Assembly (NCBI RefSeq): GCF_001279695.1
Contig: NZ_LGDD01000332.1
Location: 1 to 40,171 of the forward strand
Length of the DNA stretch: 40,171 nucleotides
Source of the DNA: Streptomyces sp. WM6378
GTDB taxonomy: Bacteria; Actinomycetota; Actinomycetes; Streptomycetales; Streptomycetaceae
Direction of reading: 5' to 3'
In this document: positions 1-7,603 of the stretch, piece by piece
Position numbering within the stretch: the stretch's first letter is position 1
Layout: every line of letters begins with the position of its first letter
The notes under the pieces: generated by a model
Database searches by the model: none
What the model saw: the letters and a program-made list of their open reading frames with translations, nothing else
What the model was told of the DNA's origin: nothing
Program-made: the position numbers and the translations under genes

Positions 1-61
1 GCACCTCACGCTCGCGCTCGGACAACACCAGTTCGGCCAACCGCGGCCCCGGACGCCCCAT
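1..61 (-). CDS. IS630-family transposase, N-terminal end (cut by window edge)
   Basis: Reading the minus strand from an ATG at 61 gives MGRPGPRLAELVLSEREREV before the window ends. This is the typical opening of actinobacterial IS630-family transposases, in which a short basic Gly/Pro-rich stretch is followed by 'L.LS..ER..L' and then a helix-turn-helix. The DDE catalytic domain would lie outside the window. The gene points away from the LysR gene at 157, so an insertion sequence end must lie somewhere in 62-156. I could not identify its terminal inverted repeat or the TA target duplication from one side alone. The assignment rests on 20 residues. Confidence 0.62.
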   Translation of the reverse strand, partial: MGRPGPRLAELVLSEREREV

Positions 62-140
62 GCATATCAAACGACGCATCAACGACTCAGGTCACTAGGT
101 GGCCGGCAGAGATACGTCTAATACAGCTTCTGGCATGGGG

Positions 141-149
141 TGATATCTC
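141..149 (+). promoter_or_regulatory. Extended -10 promoter of the first LysR gene, probably leaderless
   Basis: TG-A-TATCTC reads as an extended -10 element whose last base lies 8 nt before the ATG at 157. Transcription would therefore start at or next to the start codon. No Shine-Dalgarno sequence is visible upstream, which agrees with a leaderless message. Confidence 0.35.
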
Positions 150-156
150 TAAGCGT

Positions 157-1143
157 ATGGAGCGCCCCGAACTTCCCTTTCCCCAACTGCACGCGTTCGT
201 CGTACTCGCCGAGGAACTCCACTTCGGCCGCGCGGCCACCCGCCTGGGCATCGCCCAGCCGCCGCTGAGCCAGCAGATCCGGCGCCTGGAGGACAAGGTC
301 GGCCATGCGCTGTTCAGCCGCGAGCCTGGACACATCGCCCTCACCGCCGCTGGCCGGGAACTGCTTCCCGCCGCCCGGCAGGCCCTCACCAGTGTCACGG
401 ACGGCCTGGCGGCGGCCCGCGAGGTCGGCGCCGGAAGGGCCGGACGCCTGCGGATCGGCTTCGCCGCCTCCCTGGCTTTGACCGTCCTGCCCGGCCTGCT
501 GCGAACCTTCCGCGAAGGGTTTCCCGCCGTGCGGTTGGACATCCGGGAAATGACCACCGCGCCGCAGTTGACCGCCCTGCGCGAGGGGACCATCGACATC
601 GGCCTGCTGCGTGAGCCACCCACCGACGACACGGAACTCGGTTTCGCCACCGTGCTGACCGAGCGCTTCGTGGCCGTGCTGCCGTCCGCACACCCCCTTG
701 CGGCCCAACGAGCCGTCCGCGTCGAGCAGTTGGCGGACTCCGCCTTCGTACTGCTGCCCCGTTCCGTCGGCCCGCCCCTGTACGACCGGATCACCGACCT
801 GTGCACCGCGGCGGGCTTCACCCCCCACGTGGTTCAGCACGCCGTGGAATGGCAGACCGTCTGCGCCCTGGTGGAAACCGGCCTGGGTGTGTCACTCGCC
901 CCGGAGAGCATCCGGCGCATCCGGCTCAAAGGCGTCGCCTTCCGCAAGATCGAGCCCGGCACCGCCCGCACACGCGTCGCCGTCGCCTGGCGCAGGAACG
1001 ACCCGAACCCCCTTGTCGCGCGCCTCCTCGCCGTGCTCGACTGCCGCACCGTTCCTGCCGGTTCGCAGGACTCGGCGGAGCGGAGCCTCGGCGATGCTCC
1101 AGCAACTCGGACACGGAATCAGGCTCCGCCGCGGCGTCCTTGA
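157..1143 (+). CDS. LysR-family transcriptional regulator
   Basis: A 328-residue DNA-binding regulator. Residues about 6-65 form the LysR winged helix-turn-helix (LHFGRAATRLGIAQPPLSQQ), followed by a linker helix. A periplasmic-binding-like effector domain covers about 92-300 (GRLRIGFAASLALTVLP, LREGTIDIGLLREP, VETGLGVSLAP). The effector is unknown. Such regulators usually control a divergent neighbour, but here the divergent position is occupied by an IS630-type transposase, so the original target may be lost. The last 25 or so residues look like non-native read-through: a normal LysR would end near 'LLAVLDCRT', and the tail overlaps the start of the next gene by 50 nt in another frame. Confidence 0.9.
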   Translation: MERPELPFPQLHAFVVLAEELHFGRAATRLGIAQPPLSQQIRRLEDKVGHALFSREPGHIALTAAGRELLPAARQALTSVTDGLAAAREVGAGRAGRLRIGFAASLALTVLPGLLRTFREGFPAVRLDIREMTTAPQLTALREGTIDIGLLREPPTDDTELGFATVLTERFVAVLPSAHPLAAQRAVRVEQLADSAFVLLPRSVGPPLYDRITDLCTAAGFTPHVVQHAVEWQTVCALVETGLGVSLAPESIRRIRLKGVAFRKIEPGTARTRVAVAWRRNDPNPLVARLLAVLDCRTVPAGSQDSAERSLGDAPATRTRNQAPPRRP

Positions 1144-1555
1144 ACTACCGACGGCCTTCGATACGGACCTTGAACTCGGCCGGGCATCCCTTCAGATCCA
1201 GGCGGTGGCCCTCAGCCGACAAGTCACCCTGGCCGAGCCCACCGGCGACCTCCTGACCATCCGGATCCCGGCCGGAACTGCCCCACGAACCGAACCGGGA
1301 CACATGGCAGCCCTGCAATCCCTGCTCGGCACAGGCAGAGCGGAAGCACTCGCGAGCATCGTCATCTCCGGAGGACTCACCGGCCGGCAACTGGCCTCCC
1401 TGCTCGGCGTGTCGAACGCCGCGGCGAGTCGGCACGCCGCGGTGTTACGGCGTGGCGGCCTGATCCAGACCATGCGGAAAGGGCAGTGCGTCGCGCACGT
1501 CGCCACACCCCTCGGCTACCGCCTGGCCCAGCCAGAAACCGTCACCGGGCCGTGA
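1094..1555 (+). pseudogene. ArsR-type winged-helix regulator, N-terminally truncated, with a TTA codon
   Basis: 153 codons from the ATG at 1094. The C-terminal half is a clear ArsR-like winged helix (GLTGRQLASLLGVSNAAASR, then HAAVLRRGGLIQ) ending with a 'T.LG..LA' motif. It matches the C-terminal end of the roughly 320-residue streptomycete regulators that carry a large N-terminal domain; here most of that domain is absent. The start lies inside the LysR gene in a different reading frame, which suggests a deletion joined the two genes. Codon 118 is TTA (1445-1447), so any translation would need the bldA tRNA. It could still make a small DNA-binding protein, but I treat it as a remnant. Confidence 0.6.
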
Positions 1556-1650
1556 TCGCCTCCCTGATGTGATGCGCCGGAGATGAGAGGCGAATGGGGG
1601 CTTCCGATCCTGTTGCGGGCCGTTGCATCCGGTGCCCCGCGTTCTGCGCG

Positions 1651-2421
1651 CTACTGGCGCGGGTGGTCTTCCTCGTCGTAGGTGCTGATCTCGATCAGGT
1701 TGCCGTCCGGGGCGCGCAGATACGTGCTGGTGATCGGCCCCCGGGCTCCGGTGCGCGGTACGGGGCCTTCTTCCACGGGCACTCCGTTGGCGGCGAGGGC
1801 GGCCAGGATCTGGTCGTGCGGTGTGTCGGTGATCCGGATCGTCGGCCCCGCGTCCGGGGCGTACCGGCCGAGCGTTCGCACACAGGCGTCCCGTGCCGCG
1901 GTGGAGAGCAGGTCGCGCGAGGCGGTGAACAGCCGGTACAGGGCGGGTCCATGGCGGTCGGCGAGCTCGGCGTCGTGCGTCAGGACGTCGAGCTCGTTGG
2001 CGGCCGTCACTTCGAGGAAGGCGCGTGCGTCCGCCTCGGACAGGGGGTGGTCACGGCCGGTGAAGCGGTCGCGGAAGAGCACCGGGCGCCCGCTCCCCAG
2101 TCTGGGATAGACGACGCCGCGGTCACAGCTCGCGTAGAGGTGAACCCATGCCTCGGCCCGTTCGCCGATCAGCTCGACGAGGTGGGCGCGCTCGGAGGTG
2201 TCCGCCAGGGCTTGGCCGAATCCGTCGGTTCCGTACACCGCGTGGCACAGCCCCGCGGCCCGCAGGTCCGGAGCGGCGCCCCACTCGCCCAGGAGGCGGG
2301 CGACGCGGATCAAGTGCTCCAGGAGCGTTCCGCCGGGGTGGTGCGTCTCTGCGGCGCCCCGGGCGCGCAGGAACTCCTCGACGGCGGGCCAGTTCTCGGC
2401 CGAGGAATCGACCGGCGGCAT
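1651..2421 (-). CDS. DUF6817 domain fused to a glyoxalase (VOC) half-domain
   Basis: 256 residues from the ATG at 2421. Residues about 10-165 match DUF6817, an HD-like helical domain, with the signatures HHPGGTLLEHL, LCHAVYGTDGF and LYASCDRGVVYPRL. Residues about 190-250 are the second half of a glyoxalase/bleomycin-resistance fold (HDQILAALAANGVPVEEGPV, TSTYLRAPDGNLIEIS), where the E of 'LIEIS' is the usual metal ligand. The start codon overlaps the stop of the upstream ketopantoate-reductase-like gene (TGATG), so the two are translationally coupled and probably act in one pathway. The substrate is unknown. A fused HD-like plus VOC protein suggests a metal-dependent enzyme acting on a small polar compound. 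Confidence 0.75.
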   Translation of the reverse strand: MPPVDSSAENWPAVEEFLRARGAAETHHPGGTLLEHLIRVARLLGEWGAAPDLRAAGLCHAVYGTDGFGQALADTSERAHLVELIGERAEAWVHLYASCDRGVVYPRLGSGRPVLFRDRFTGRDHPLSEADARAFLEVTAANELDVLTHDAELADRHGPALYRLFTASRDLLSTAARDACVRTLGRYAPDAGPTIRITDTPHDQILAALAANGVPVEEGPVPRTGARGPITSTYLRAPDGNLIEISTYDEEDHPRQ

Positions 2422-3314
2422 CAGGCCTCCCGGTTCGACTGGCGAGCCACCTCTGCGACCAGCCGGGCCGTGGCCGGGGTGTCGATCCCGTGGGCGGCTC
2501 CGGCTCGCAGGACCGCCCCACCGATGGCATCGAGTTCGAGCGGTCGGCCCGCCTCGGCGTCGCGCTGCATCGAGGACTTCATCGCGTGCGGGGCCCGGTC
2601 GAAGAACGAGAGCACGGTGTCCGTCGTCACCGGTGTGCCCGCGGCCCGCGCCACGGCGGTGATTTCGTCGACCACGGCGAGGAGTTCCGGGCGCCGGTCG
2701 GTGCGGACGGTTCCGACATCGGTCCGGTGCCGGGTGGTCAGCAGGGCGAACGGGGCGAGGAAGGCGAGCTTGTCCCAGAGCATCGCGGTCTCGTCGGTGC
2801 GCAGCGTCACGCCGAGGCCGGCGTGCCGCAGCCGGGCCGCGAACTCGTCGAGCGGCGCCGCCAGTTCGAGGTGGGCGAAGGGACTCGTGTGGCTGATGTG
2901 CCCCGGTGCGGTGCGGGTGGCCTCGACCTTGATCGTGCCCGCCACGACCTTCGCCGCCGGGTAGCGTTCGCGCAGCACGGCCAGGTGGTCGAGACCGTTG
3001 AGCAGCGGGATCACGAGCGCGTCGCCGAGGACAGCGGCCGGTACGCGGTCGAGCGCCTGGTCCAGCGCGGTCTGCTTGACCGTCACGACGACGGCGTCCA
3101 CCGGCTCCCGCAACCGGGTGTCGGCCTGCACCGCCGCGGTGAAGTTTCCGTACTGCGTGCTCTCGACGCGCAGCCCGTCCCGGTTCAGCGTGGCGGCGGT
3201 CTCCTCCCCGGCGACGCAGATGACGCGGTGTCCGGCACGGGCGAGCAGCGCGCCGATCAGGCCTCCGACGCCGCCCGGTCCGAGGATGGCCACCGTCAGA
3301 TTGGTTGTGATCAC
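2421..3314 (-). CDS. Ketopantoate reductase family protein (ApbA/PanE-like)
   Basis: 297 residues from a GTG at 3314, preceded by AGGAG at a 5-nt spacing. An N-terminal Rossmann NADPH-binding motif (ILGPGGVGG, residues 10-18) is followed by 'VDAVVVTVKQTALDQAL', the family's VK..... element. 'PLLNGLDH' corresponds to the conserved LQNG region, and 'MLWDKLAFLAPFALLT' carries the catalytic lysine of the C-terminal all-helical domain. True PanE reduces 2-dehydropantoate for pantothenate synthesis. Because this copy is coupled to a DUF6817-VOC gene and faces a LysR regulator, a catabolic or accessory ketoacid reductase is at least as likely, so no gene symbol is given. Confidence 0.85.
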   Translation of the reverse strand: MITTNLTVAILGPGGVGGLIGALLARAGHRVICVAGEETAATLNRDGLRVESTQYGNFTAAVQADTRLREPVDAVVVTVKQTALDQALDRVPAAVLGDALVIPLLNGLDHLAVLRERYPAAKVVAGTIKVEATRTAPGHISHTSPFAHLELAAPLDEFAARLRHAGLGVTLRTDETAMLWDKLAFLAPFALLTTRHRTDVGTVRTDRRPELLAVVDEITAVARAAGTPVTTDTVLSFFDRAPHAMKSSMQRDAEAGRPLELDAIGGAVLRAGAAHGIDTPATARLVAEVARQSNREA

Positions 3315-3466
3315 GTGCGCTCCTGTCGTCCTTGAGAGACCTGTACGGGTTCGGACACAGGCTCTGTGGCGGGTCGACCCCCGCCCGCCGTTCCACCGCT
3401 CCGGATCGGCGGAGACGACGGGCGGGTTGCCGCCCTGGGCCCTGCATCGATGATCAAGCATCCCGG

Positions 3467-3520
3467 AAACCCAAGTCAATCCACGGGTTTGCTGCCAAAT
3501 ACCCAAGCGATAGCTTGGGT
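3467..3520. promoter_or_regulatory. LysR operator region: perfect palindrome plus upstream half-sites
   Basis: ACCCAAGCGATAGCTTGGGT (3501-3520) is a perfect 8-bp inverted repeat with a 4-nt centre, ending 4 nt before the GTG of the LysR gene. A second ACCCAAG lies at 3469-3475, 32 bp or about three helical turns upstream. It sits inside another inverted repeat, AAACCC (3467-3472) with GGGTTT (3485-3490). This layout fits the paired recognition and activation sites of LysR-type regulators at a divergent promoter, and it would repress the LysR gene itself. Confidence 0.6.
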
Positions 3521-3524
3521 CACC

Positions 3525-4424
3525 GTGACTCTTGACGATCTCCGTGTCTTCACCGCGGTCTGCCGGGCCGGCTCCCTGAGCGCGGCTGCCCGCGACTTGT
3601 CCTGTACGCAGTCCGCCGTCAGCCAGCATGTGAAGCGGCTTGAGCGGGAGCTGGGCCTGAGCCTGCTCGAACGGCACACGCGCGGCGTGGTGCCGACGCC
3701 GGCCGGGCGCATGCTGAACGCGGCGGTCACCGAGGGCCTGGGCTGCATCGACCACGCGCTGCGCCGAATAGAGGAGGCGGCACGCGCGGAGGGCGGCTCG
3801 GTCCGGGTCACGACGGGAGCCACGACCGTCCGGCACTTCATGTCGGCGGCCGTCGTCGACTTCCGGCGGCGTTTTCCCCGGGCCAGCCTCGAATTCCAGA
3901 CCGAGACCTCCAGTCGCGGCTGCTTCGACGCGCTCGCCGCGGGCGGCGTCGACCTCGCGTGGATCACCCTGCGGCCAGCGACGCGCGCCATCGAGCAGCA
4001 TCCCGTCGTCGAGCTTCCCTGGTCGCTCGCCGTCTCGGCCACCGATCCGCTGGCAGCCAAGGCCTCCCTGGAACCGGCCGATCTCCAGAACGCCCGGCTC
4101 ATAGGGCTCCCGGAGAACTCGACCTCGCGCCTCCAACTCAGTGCCTGGCTCGCGGAATCGGGGGTCCGGCCGGTGTTCGACACCAGTGTCACCGACTGGG
4201 ACACCGCGATCCTGCTGGCCGAGCTGGACCTGGGCCACGCCGTCGTCCCGGCCCTGCCCGCCTGGAGCGGCCCCGGCCACCCCGATCTGCGGCTGATCCC
4301 GATCCCCGCGCTCCCGGCGCTCACTGCGGGCTGGGCGGTGCGCCGCTGGGACGACCTCTCCCCGCTGGCCCACGCGTTCGCCGAGCTGGTCGCGCACCAT
4401 TGCGGCGCGCAGACCGTCCTTTGA
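3525..4424 (+). CDS. LysR-family transcriptional regulator (divergent to the KPR operon)
   Basis: 299 residues from the GTG at 3525. Residues 1-60 are a LysR helix-turn-helix (LDDLRVFTAVCRAGSLSAAA, CTQSAVSQHVKRLERELG), and residues about 88-290 form the effector-binding domain (GSVRVTTGATTVRHFM, GGVDLAWITL, LLAELDLGHAVVPALP). The GTG was chosen because the helix-turn-helix begins immediately after it and the sequence upstream is an operator palindrome rather than coding. No ribosome-binding site is visible, so the message may be leaderless. It is divergent from the ketopantoate-reductase/DUF6817 operon, with 210 bp between the start codons, and very likely regulates it. Confidence 0.9.
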   Translation: MTLDDLRVFTAVCRAGSLSAAARDLSCTQSAVSQHVKRLERELGLSLLERHTRGVVPTPAGRMLNAAVTEGLGCIDHALRRIEEAARAEGGSVRVTTGATTVRHFMSAAVVDFRRRFPRASLEFQTETSSRGCFDALAAGGVDLAWITLRPATRAIEQHPVVELPWSLAVSATDPLAAKASLEPADLQNARLIGLPENSTSRLQLSAWLAESGVRPVFDTSVTDWDTAILLAELDLGHAVVPALPAWSGPGHPDLRLIPIPALPALTAGWAVRRWDDLSPLAHAFAELVAHHCGAQTVL

Positions 4425-4452
4425 TGGAGGCCGATGGGGGCGGCTGCGTCGT

Positions 4453-4842
4453 TCAGCCCCAGCCGGGTACCGGTGGGAGCGGCCACCTCAGCGGAGCCGG
4501 CAGCGGAAGGTCCAAGCGGAGCCGCGATGCTCCGCCGCGTCCCGCGAGCCAGGCGAGCAGGGCGCGGCCACTGACGCGGGGGCCGGTCGCGGACAGCGTC
4601 CAGGTCCGGCCGAGGTCCTCGGCGCCGATACGGGCGAGGGTCAGCAGCCGGTGGTAGGCGTCGGCGCTGCGGGCGAGGTGGGTGACGCCTTGGCCATGAC
4701 TCCAGCCCGTCAACAACGAGGGTTGGTCGGCCTGTTGGTCGGTCAGCGAGGCGAGCGTGGCACCGAGACGGGCGGCAAAACCGCGGACGCCGTCCAGGAC
4801 GCGAGCCACGTCTGGCGCGGTGGTGGCGATGTCGTCGGACAC
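4453..4842 (-). pseudogene. Mycothiol-dependent maleylpyruvate isomerase-like protein, internally deleted
   Basis: 129 codons from the GTG at 4842. The N-terminal part (VARVLDGVRGFAARLGATLA, PSLLTGWSHGQGVTHLARSA, DAYHRLL) matches the start of the MDMPI/DinB-like domain, including the metal-ligand histidine of 'THLAR'. The C-terminal part (SATGPRVSGRALLAWLAGRG, then PLPPVPGW) matches the extreme C-terminus of full-length proteins, which are usually about 230-250 residues. Roughly 100 residues between them are missing without loss of frame. The remaining metal-binding histidines would be in the lost part, so the product is probably inactive. It could be a functional mini-protein, but I consider it a deletion relic. 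Confidence 0.65.
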
Positions 4843-4850
4843 GGGTTCGT

Positions 4851-4856
4851 ACTTTA
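4851..4856 (-). promoter_or_regulatory. TAAAGT -10 element of the MDMPI-like gene
   Basis: On the minus strand TAAAGT ends 8 nt before the GTG at 4842, with no Shine-Dalgarno sequence between them. This suggests a leaderless transcript starting at the GTG. Confidence 0.35.
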
Positions 4857-4886
4857 CGGGCGGCCCCACGCAGGCGGGAAGCGACG

Positions 4887-4914
4887 GTGCTCAGCGCCCG
4901 GAGGCGTTGAGCAC
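4887..4914. repeat. 12-bp hairpin between divergent genes
   Basis: GTGCTCAGCGCC (4887-4898), a CGGA loop and GGCGTTGAGCAC (4903-4914) pair with a single G-U. The hairpin lies between two divergent leaderless promoters, so it is not an obvious terminator of either gene. It may be a regulatory site or the leftover terminator of a lost gene. Confidence 0.45.
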
Positions 4915-4972
4915 GTACTCGCGCGAGGCGTGGACTTCGGCGCCGCACGGCTGCGCGGATCACGGGCCGCGA

Positions 4973-4978
4973 TAAAGT
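4973..4978 (+). promoter_or_regulatory. TAAAGT -10 element of the coiled-coil protein gene
   Basis: TAAAGT ends 6 nt before the ATG at 4985 and no ribosome-binding site intervenes, so transcription would begin at the start codon. It is the same hexamer as the divergent promoter at 4851-4856. Confidence 0.4.
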
Positions 4979-4984
4979 CCCCGC

Positions 4985-5500
4985 ATGTCGGACGCGTTGG
5001 CAACAGCGATAACCGCAGCGGCGGGCCTCGGCGGGGCGCTCCTCGGCGCGGTGCTTCCGCAGCGTTTCAATGCCCGCGAACGGGCCGCGGAGGCCGAACT
5101 CGCCGATCGCAGGCGGTCGTTCGAGGAGCGCCGAGAGGCGTACACGGCCATGAACCGCGCCAGCGAGCAGTTCCACACCCTCCTCAAGGACGCCCTGCAC
5201 CGCATGCGCGACAGCGTGTACACCGAGGAGGACCGTACCCGTCTCGAAGAGTCCCGCAGGGAGTACCGCGACCGCTATGCGGCAGCCCAGATGATCGTCC
5301 CGCTGCGGATCATGGAGGCGTCGCGGGAACTCAACAAGGTGCTCGCGGAGGTCGACGCGGCGGCCAAGCGGATCGACCGTGGCCTCGCGCGTGACGGGGA
5401 GACCGCCGAGCACCTGCTCGTCGAGGCTAGACGGGCAGAGCCCCGGCTCGTGACGATGCGGACACTGATGCGAGAGGACCTTGGGATCCGGGACGAATGA
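4985..5500 (+). CDS. Membrane-anchored coiled-coil protein of unknown function
   Basis: 171 residues. One N-terminal hydrophobic helix (about 4-26, ALATAITAAAGLGGALLGAV) is followed by a long charged helical region rich in Glu, Arg and Ala (about 30-165), which reads as a coiled coil (RERAAEAELADRRRSFEERR). I recognise no enzymatic motif. Small proteins with this architecture are common in Streptomyces and remain uncharacterised. They are probably anchored in the membrane with the helical part in the cytoplasm. The gene stands alone, with its own likely leaderless promoter. The -10 element and reading frame support it as real. Confidence 0.75.
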   Translation: MSDALATAITAAAGLGGALLGAVLPQRFNARERAAEAELADRRRSFEERREAYTAMNRASEQFHTLLKDALHRMRDSVYTEEDRTRLEESRREYRDRYAAAQMIVPLRIMEASRELNKVLAEVDAAAKRIDRGLARDGETAEHLLVEARRAEPRLVTMRTLMREDLGIRDE

Positions 5501-5614
5501 CGCGGGTCGTCAGCGACGGGCGTTCTGTGAGTCGGGCAGGACTACGAGCAATAGGCGGGGTATTTCGGCGGCAACCCCTCAGAGCCCGGCGGGCGCGCAC
5601 TCGGACGTCCGCGG

Positions 5615-6163
5615 TCAGGGACCCGCCTCAGACGGGTTCGGCACCGGGAGGACGTTGCCCGCCGCGTTGCACCGTACGGTCCAGATGCCCGGGGTGCCCG
5701 CCTCGTGGACCCGTACGTCCACGGCGGGTGGCTGCCTGCCGCCGGGTACTTCGGCGTTGGCGGCGGTGCAGACGAGCTGGGTGACTCCCAGGCCGCCGCC
5801 GTTCATCTTCGCCACCGGGACCGGAAGGTAGAGGTCCACCGCCCCGGACCCGGCCGTCGCGGTCGGGCGGCCCGGCATCGGGGGGACCTCGGTGATCAAG
5901 CCTCGGGCCCGTTCGGCCGCGTCCGGGCCCGCGAGCAGGAGATCAAGGGCCTGCTGTGGGCCGGCCGGGGAACTGACGCGGCGGGCCACGGCCTGGACGC
6001 CGAAGGGGCTGACGAAGTACAGCTGCGCGTAGGCGGCCACGCTGCCCGGTTCGCGCAGGCCCGACGCGGGCGGTCCGGCCGCTGCCGGGCCGGTGGTTCC
6101 GATGCCGCAGCCCGTGAGGGCGGCCATCAGCACGGCCGATGCGCAGACGAGGTGGCGTTTCAT
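5615..6163 (-). CDS. GerMN-domain lipoprotein of a two-component operon
   Basis: 182 residues. The signal peptide ends in the lipobox LTGC with the lipidated Cys19, and a short flexible Gly/Pro/Ala stretch follows. Residues about 45-180 resemble a GerMN (LpqB-like) domain: 'YFVSPFGVQAVARRV', 'PQQALDLLLAGPDAAERARG', 'TEVPP', 'VDLYLPV', 'GLGVTQLVCTAA'. The start codon directly abuts the stop of the sensor kinase gene (TAAATG), so it is the third gene of that operon. In Streptomyces, lipoproteins encoded with sensor kinases often modulate sensing at the outer membrane face; CseA in the sigE operon is the known example. A similar accessory role is inferred here. Confidence 0.82.
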   Translation of the reverse strand: MKRHLVCASAVLMAALTGCGIGTTGPAAAGPPASGLREPGSVAAYAQLYFVSPFGVQAVARRVSSPAGPQQALDLLLAGPDAAERARGLITEVPPMPGRPTATAGSGAVDLYLPVPVAKMNGGGLGVTQLVCTAANAEVPGGRQPPAVDVRVHEAGTPGIWTVRCNAAGNVLPVPNPSEAGP

Positions 6164-7603
6164 TTACGGCTCCTCACCCAGTGTCCCGATCGGCAGGGTC
6201 ACGGTGAACACCGCACCTGCGCCTGGGTAGTTGGCGGCAGTCAGGGTGCCGCGGTGCAGGCGCACGTTCTCCGCGGCGATGGCGAGGCCGAGGCCGCTGC
6301 CCTCGGAGCGGGTCCGCGCGGCGTCGCCCTTGTAGAAGCGGTCGAAGACGTGTGGGAGGACGTCCTCGGGGATGCCGGGGCCCCGGTCGACGATCTCGAT
6401 CACCATGCTCTCGTCCGTGACGCGTACCCGGACCGTGACGGGTGGTGCGCCGTGCCGCAGGGCGTTGGCGATCAGGTTGGCCAGCACGACGTCGATGCGG
6501 CGGGCATCGACCCGTACGCGCTCGTCGCCTTCCGGAAGGTCGGTGACGACCTCCTCCGGCTCGCGCCAGCCGCGTAGATCGAGCGTCTTGCGGACGAGGG
6601 TGCGCGGGCTGACGTCGTCGAGGTGGAGGGCGGCGGCGCCCGCGTCGAAGCGGGAGATCTCCATCAGGTCCTCGACCATGCGGGCGAGTTTGCGGGTCTC
6701 GTCGCTGATGAGGAGCACCGCGTCGGCGGTGTCCGGGGGCAGTTGGCCGGAGTGGGCGTCCTCGTCGAGCGCGTCGGTGACGGCGGCCATCGCGGCGAGG
6801 GGGGTGCGCAGTTCGTGGGAGACGTCGGCGGCGAACCGGCGGGCGTTCGCCTCCATGCGGCGCAGTTCCCCGTCGTCCCGCTCCAGCGCCGTGGCCATGG
6901 TGTTGAAGGTGCCGGTCAGTTCGGCGAGTTCGTCCTTGCCCGTGACGTCGAGCCGTGTGTCGAGCGCGCCCGAGGTGATCTTCTCCGCGGCCGTACGCAG
7001 TTGGCGTACGGGGCGCAGCACGCGGCGGGCGGCGAACAGGGCCGGGACGGTGGCGAGGGCGAGCGCCGGGATGGCGCCGGCCCAGGCCGCGGTGACCAGG
7101 GCGGAGATGTCGGCCTGCTCGGCGCGCAGGGTGAGCGCGGCATAGACGACGAGGCCCGACGGCTTCCCGGCCGCCGCGCCCCGGGTGTCGTAATTGACGG
7201 GCATGGCGATGAGCAGGCGCGGGCCCGCGGTGCGTTCGTACACCGTGGTGTTGTCCCGGCGGGCCGCGGTGCGCAGGGAGGTGCTGATGGGGCTTGCGGT
7301 GCCGATGGGCGGCCCGTCGTTCCGGGACACCGCGGTGTTCCAGCCGCGTGAGCCACCTACGCGGTCCAGCTGTTGCGTGAGGCCGCGCAGGTCGGTGTCC
7401 GTGGGCTCGGTCGGCAGGTTCGGGGCGAGCGAGTCGACTTGGAGCCGCAGGTCGTGCACGGCCGCGCTCTGGGTGCGCTGGAGGATTCCGCTGCGGGCCT
7501 GGCGGAAGGTGAGGGCCGCGGTGATCAATGCGCTCAGCGCGGCGACCAGCAGGAACGCGACGACCAGGCGCGTGCGCAGACCCCGTGCCGGCGCGAGTTT
7601 CAC
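6164..7603 (-). CDS. Sensor histidine kinase (HAMP, HisKA, HATPase)
   Basis: 479 residues from a GTG at 7603 that overlaps the response regulator stop by 4 nt (GTGA). A transmembrane helix at about 11-32 is followed by an extracytoplasmic sensor region of about 130 residues, a second helix at about 166-192 and a HAMP domain (RRVLRPVRQLRTAAEKITSG). The HisKA H-box is FAADVSHELRTPLA with phospho-acceptor His263. The ATP-binding domain has an N-box (NLIANALRHG, 376-385), a G1 box (DRGPGIP from 406) and a G2 box (GSGLGL, 435-440). All catalytic elements are intact. It should phosphorylate the regulator encoded just upstream. The signal sensed is unknown. It resembles AfsQ2/CseC-type kinases in architecture. 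Confidence 0.93.
   Translation of the reverse strand: MKLAPARGLRTRLVVAFLLVAALSALITAALTFRQARSGILQRTQSAAVHDLRLQVDSLAPNLPTEPTDTDLRGLTQQLDRVGGSRGWNTAVSRNDGPPIGTASPISTSLRTAARRDNTTVYERTAGPRLLIAMPVNYDTRGAAAGKPSGLVVYAALTLRAEQADISALVTAAWAGAIPALALATVPALFAARRVLRPVRQLRTAAEKITSGALDTRLDVTGKDELAELTGTFNTMATALERDDGELRRMEANARRFAADVSHELRTPLAAMAAVTDALDEDAHSGQLPPDTADAVLLISDETRKLARMVEDLMEISRFDAGAAALHLDDVSPRTLVRKTLDLRGWREPEEVVTDLPEGDERVRVDARRIDVVLANLIANALRHGAPPVTVRVRVTDESMVIEIVDRGPGIPEDVLPHVFDRFYKGDAARTRSEGSGLGLAIAAENVRLHRGTLTAANYPGAGAVFTVTLPIGTLGEEP

Noticed and set aside
2421..4400. Very long open frames running opposite to, or out of frame with, other genes (for example 2421-4400 minus, 8433-10493 plus, 32763-34751 minus).
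   Set aside because: They are side effects of third-position GC in the real genes. Their translations are Arg, Pro and Gly rich, lack domain motifs outside the true genes and have no proper ribosome-binding sites.
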